DNA from: Amycolatopsis tucumanensis
Lineage (GTDB): Bacteria > Actinomycetota > Actinomycetes > Mycobacteriales > Pseudonocardiaceae
Direction: 5' to 3'
NCBI RefSeq assembly: GCF_021654135.1
Contig: NZ_JAKGSD010000007.1
Coordinates: 148,746 to 212,745, forward strand
DNA: 64,000 bases
The notes below the pieces were generated by a model, which was not told the origin of the DNA, ran no database searches, and worked only from the letters and a program-made list of their open reading frames with translations. Positions 60,829-64,000 of this stretch are shown here, piece by piece. How positions within the stretch are numbered: position 1 is the stretch's first letter; the number at the start of each line of letters is the position of its first letter. The position numbers were made by a program, and so were the translations under genes.

Positions 60829-61437
60829 GTGCCGCCCTACGAGAACTTGCACGACGCGCTGGAACTGGTTGAGGAAGTGCTCGGCGAAGCCACCGCCGAC
60901 TACGACTCGAGGAGGGTGCTCGCCGCACTCGAGGTGCTGCGGGCGCTACGGGAAGAGCTGACGGCCTGGGAGCCGCAGCTCATCGAAGCCGCGCGTGAAG
61001 CGGGCGTCAGCTGGGCGGAGCTGGCGCCGGCGCTCGGCGTCGCCAGCAGGCAGGCGGCCGAGCGTCGCTACCTACGGCTCCGGGATGCCGTGGGCAGCGA
61101 CCACACAGCTGATGAACGGGTGCAGAAGACGCGAGACCGCCGCGCCGAGGAGAAGGCGGTGATGCAGTGGGCGCGCGAGAACTCCGCCTCGCTGCGCCGG
61201 CTGGCCGGGCAGATCAGCGCACTGAAGGGCGTGCCCGGCGTGGGAAAGGTGCGGCGCGCGCTGGCCGAGGACGACGCGGCAGCGCTGCTGACACCGCTGA
61301 GCGGAGTGGGCCAGCACCTCGACCAGACATACCCCCAGCTGGCGGTCGAGGTTTCGCTCGTCTGCGATCACATGGACCGGGTGCGCCGGGAGACCCAGGA
61401 AAGGAGGCAGTCGTCCCGAGCGGGCAGCAGCTCCTGA
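60829..61437 (+). CDS. HSP18-type transcriptional regulator
   Basis: A 202-aa protein of the type annotated in actinomycetes as hsp18 regulator. Residues 40-80 contain a helix-turn-helix-like run (LIEAAREAGVSWAELAPALGVASRQAAERRYLRL). The C-terminal part is helical and charged. It starts at GTG 60829 with no ribosome site but with the operator and promoter immediately before it. It probably represses hsp20 and itself. Resemblance to RheA is by context; sequence homology cannot be verified here. Confidence 0.8.
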   Translation: MPPYENLHDALELVEEVLGEATADYDSRRVLAALEVLRALREELTAWEPQLIEAAREAGVSWAELAPALGVASRQAAERRYLRLRDAVGSDHTADERVQKTRDRRAEEKAVMQWARENSASLRRLAGQISALKGVPGVGKVRRALAEDDAAALLTPLSGVGQHLDQTYPQLAVEVSLVCDHMDRVRRETQERRQSSRAGSSS

Positions 61438-61561
61438 CGCTGTACCGCCGCGAGCAGACCGGACGGCGCGCGAGGAGTTGCGGGTGGCGCCGCGACGGTG
61501 CTTGATCAGTGCCTGGTGGGGAGTGACCAGGGCGCGGGCCCTGGGCTGCGCTGCTGTCGGG

Positions 61562-61716
61562 CGGGAGCGGATACCGCGCCGGGCGAGCGGCTGCCGCGCT
61601 GGGGCAAGCCGCGGGTGGCTGCCATGCCGGGGCGAGCCGCGAGTAGATGCCGCGCCGGGGCGAGCCGCGAGTGGCAGCCGCGCCGGGGCAAGCCGCGCGT
61701 GGCGGGCCGCGACTGA
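61562..61716. repeat. 28-bp tandem repeats
   Basis: Units of the form GC(T/A)GCCGCGCCGGGGC(A/G)AGCC begin at 61590, 61618, 61646, 61674 and 61702, exact 28-bp period, with one degenerate copy before. As 28 is not a multiple of three, a coding role is unlikely. Confidence 0.9.
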
Positions 61717-62367
61717 ATTGCCGTGCCCGGGGTGAGAGCTTGTCGCACGGGCGCGCTCCCAGGGGCACTCGTGGCAGCTGACGGAGCGTGGGTCCAGGGC
61801 ATGGCTTCCGCCAGCGACAAGCGACCGCGGCGCAAGTGGCGGATGGTCCTTGTGCGCCGGGGGCGCTGGAGGTTGCTGGCGGACGTAGCCCGTTGCGTCG
61901 GGCCTCGGGCTTCACGCGGGTACCAGGCGCGCCGTGTTGGTGAAGCCAGCGGGGTCTTCGGCCTCCAGGCGCGAACTTGCCTTGGTTTCGGGCCGAGTGC
62001 TGACCCGAGGCGACCTCCCGGAGCAGCCAGGTGCGGCGAGTCGGTTGCCGCGTGTGCTGGAGGCGTGGCTTCCGCCTGTCTTTGGGCGGGCGTTCGCGGA
62101 GGTTGGCACACGGCGGAGTGCCCGGGGCGAACTGACGGAGTGAGCCGGTCGCGAAGCTGAGGGCGCGGCTGCCACCAGCCTCAACCGGCTGTGGGCACGG
62201 GTCGCCGGCGTTGTCGGGTGGGCATCGTCGGCTGCGGCGTATGACAGGGTCGCGTCGGTGGGCGGCCTCGGGCGCGACTAGGTACCAGCCTGCCGCTGGG
62301 CGGGTGGCGGCAGGTTGTCGCGCTGGTGCTGTCCCTTTCGCGTGGGCGGGCTGACCAGGGGCACCCC
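61717..62367. other. long gene-poor stretch before the coiled-coil gene
   Basis: GC-rich, mosaic sequence rich in GGGCG/GCGGG runs with no frame showing the normal third-position bias. Open frames on both strands (e.g. 61723-62160 plus) look like low-complexity Arg/Ala/Gly shadow. I see no gene, RNA or operator. Confidence 0.55.
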
Positions 62368-64000
62368 TCAGGGGGTGACTTCGACCGGGGCCTTTTCCGT
62401 GGCCGAGATCTGTTCCGGGACGGAGATTTCGACGCGCGGGACCGACGGGGGCTTGCCGTTGGCGGGTTCGGCCGGTTTGGGCTGGTCGAGCGGCTCCCCG
62501 CTGGTGACGGGGGCTGCCGGTGGCGCGTCGGCGGGTGTCGGGGGCTCTGCCGTCGCCGTCTCGGCCAGGAGCGGGGTTGCCTCGGCCAGGAGAGTGTTGA
62601 CGGCGCGGAGGCGGCTGGCCGTGTCCACTCGGATCTTGTCCAGCTCGGCGACCTTGGCGGTGGCCTCGTCGGTGCGGCGGCGCGCCTCGGCGGTGGCTTC
62701 GGCCAGCAGCTTCTCGGCTTGGGTGCTGGCCCTGGTGACCTTGTCCTCGGCGCGGGCGGTCGCCGAGGCGAGCATCGCGCTGGCGCGGTCGGTGGCCTCC
62801 GCGACCATCGCGTCCGCGCGCTTGGTCGCGTCGGCCAGCAGGGCATCGGCGCGGGAGGTCGCGTCGGCGAGCTTCGCGTCGGCCTGGGCGGTGGCGTCGG
62901 CGACGAGGGATTCGGCTTTGACCTGAGCCTCGGTGGTGAGCTTTTCCGCCTGGGCGGTGGCGGTGGTGACCAGCTCGTCGGCCCTGGCCTGGGCGTCGGC
63001 CTCCTGCTTGGTGGCCTTCGCCTGGAGGGACTCGGCCTCGGCGCGCGCTGCGGCCACTGTCTGGTCGGCTTCGGCGCGCGCGGAGGTCAGGGTCTTCTCG
63101 GCTTCCGCGCGGGCCGAGGAGAGCAGGTCATCTGCTTGGGCGCGGGCGGATGCGACCAGGCTGTCGGCTTCCGCCCGCGCCGAAGTCACCGTGGTTTCGG
63201 CCTCGGCGCGGGCGGACGAGAGCGTTTCGTCCGCTTCCGTACGGGCGGAGGTGAGGGTCTTCTCGGCCTCCGCGCGGGCGGAGGTCAGCGTTTCGTTCGC
63301 CTCGTCGCGGGCGGAGGTCAGCAGGCGGTCGGCTTCGGCCTGCGCGGAGGTGAGAGTTTTGTCGGCTTCGGTGCGGGCTGAGGTCAGCAGGCGATCAGCC
63401 TCGGTGCGGGCCGAGGTGAGCGTCTCCTCGGCCTCGCTGCGGGCGGAACTTAGCAGGTCGTCCGCCTTGGTCTGGGCGCTCTTGACCAGCTCGTCAGCCT
63501 TTGCGGTGGCCTCGGCTTCGCGTTCGGCCAGTGCTCGCATCGACGTGGCCCGCCGGACGGACATCGCCTCTTCGAAGTCCCGCTCGATTTCGGCTCGGCG
63601 GCGGGCTGCCTGTTCGTCCAGCTTGCGCCTGCTCTGCGCCGCCTGGCGGGTCATCAAATCGACCTCGGCCTGGGTGCGGCGCATCAGCTCGGCCTGCTCC
63701 TCAGCCATCTCCCTGCGCCGGAAGTCCAGCTCGGCGACCAGGCGTTCGTGCCGCTCGCGCAGCCGGCCGGCCGCCTGTTCGGCCGCCGCCCAGCTCCGTT
63801 CGGCCGCCAGCCGCGCCCGCTCGGTGACCTCGGCGGCCTCGTCCTCGGCCAGCTCTACCATCCGCAGCAACCGCTCGGTCAGCCCCTCCGCCTCGATGGG
63901 CGTCCGGCTGATCCGGTCGATCTTCTCGCGCAGGGCGTCGTTCTCCGAGCGCAGGTCCTCCAGCTGCGCGGCGAGCCGCTCGACGGCGGCGGCCGCCGCG
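62368..64000 (-). CDS. large coiled-coil cytoskeletal-type protein (partial, Scy/DivIVA-like)
   Basis: The 3' part of a gene that continues past 64000; about 544 residues are visible. Residues near the right edge (AVERLAAQLEDLRSENDALREKID) are heptad coiled coil. A central block contains at least twelve consecutive 11-residue units of the form TSARAEAEKTL, then further 11-residue units (ATAQADAKLAD type), so this is a hendecad-repeat coiled coil. The C-terminus is Pro/Glu-rich and unstructured. Such proteins organise polar growth in actinomycetes. The frame is open across the edge, so a start is not seen. Confidence 0.85.
   Translation of the reverse strand, partial: AAAAAVERLAAQLEDLRSENDALREKIDRISRTPIEAEGLTERLLRMVELAEDEAAEVTERARLAAERSWAAAEQAAGRLRERHERLVAELDFRRREMAEEQAELMRRTQAEVDLMTRQAAQSRRKLDEQAARRRAEIERDFEEAMSVRRATSMRALAEREAEATAKADELVKSAQTKADDLLSSARSEAEETLTSARTEADRLLTSARTEADKTLTSAQAEADRLLTSARDEANETLTSARAEAEKTLTSARTEADETLSSARAEAETTVTSARAEADSLVASARAQADDLLSSARAEAEKTLTSARAEADQTVAAARAEAESLQAKATKQEADAQARADELVTTATAQAEKLTTEAQVKAESLVADATAQADAKLADATSRADALLADATKRADAMVAEATDRASAMLASATARAEDKVTRASTQAEKLLAEATAEARRRTDEATAKVAELDKIRVDTASRLRAVNTLLAEATPLLAETATAEPPTPADAPPAAPVTSGEPLDQPKPAEPANGKPPSVPRVEISVPEQISATEKAPVEVTP

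Noticed and set aside
61506..62160. Open frames in the 28-bp repeat region
   Set aside because: Period is not a multiple of three and no normal codon bias; no plausible protein.

Overview
The window is very GC-rich DNA from an actinomycete. An Emb-type arabinosyltransferase, a SARP-type regulator, a hendecad-repeat coiled-coil protein and an hsp18-type heat-shock pair together point to the Pseudonocardiales, probably near Amycolatopsis. That placement is inferred from gene content only. No rRNA, tRNA, insertion sequence, prophage or CRISPR array was seen.

Layout. 1-1754: end of gltB and all of gltD (glutamate synthase). 1820-7016: a redox and regulatory group with an NTF2-like protein, an FMN reductase, a secreted allene-oxide-cyclase-like protein, a LysR regulator with two matching operators, a DyP peroxidase and a DeoR regulator. 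7428-39099: an almost complete cobalamin pathway in several blocks (cobQ-cobD | cobU-cobT-cobS; chlID-cobO-cobB-cobC behind a B12 riboswitch | cobL-cobM; cbiD | cobK-bluB; cobIJ-cobH-cobG; cobN). Three insertions interrupt it: a four-gene Crp/cyclase-like/NTPase/membrane cluster (12480-16995), an emb arabinosyltransferase (26726-29938) and an ABC exporter with a small XRE regulator (33474-35466) directly ahead of cobN. 39096-49628: pxpA, a P450/hydrolase pair, a non-oxidative hydroxyarylic acid decarboxylase operon under a MarR regulator, a membrane protein and tex. 49715-58814: a SARP-NTPase-TPR regulator, oxidoreductases, an Lrp/branched-chain amino acid dehydrogenase pair and an aminotransferase. 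58820-64000: an FAD-linked oxidase, a divergent hsp20/repressor pair, a repeat-rich intergenic stretch and the 3' part of a large coiled-coil gene that runs off the window.

How it works together. The cob genes combine oxygen-dependent steps (CobG, CobK, CobN with a ChlI-ChlD-like partner) with CbiD for C1 methylation, and carry lower-ligand synthesis (BluB) and nucleotide-loop assembly (CobU, CobT, CobS, CobD). One B12 riboswitch precedes the chelatase-partner operon. The early uroporphyrinogen methyltransferase step is not in the window.

The most interesting candidate system is the four-gene cluster at 12480-16995. A Crp/Fnr sensor with an intact-looking cyclic-nucleotide cassette precedes a nucleotide-cyclase-like protein. 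The C-terminus of that protein shares a short Gly/His/Ser/Gln motif with the N-terminus of the next protein, an NTPase-like protein with a variant P-loop, and a two-pass membrane protein follows. The layout resembles amyloid-motif signalling between an effector and an NLR-like protein, combined with a cyclic-nucleotide sensor. Other notable structures are a 110-bp tandem duplication that copies the cobS start into a 38-codon leader ORF, tandem repeats that copy the 3' ends of several genes, and interlocked hsp20/repressor promoters with a likely leaderless repressor transcript.
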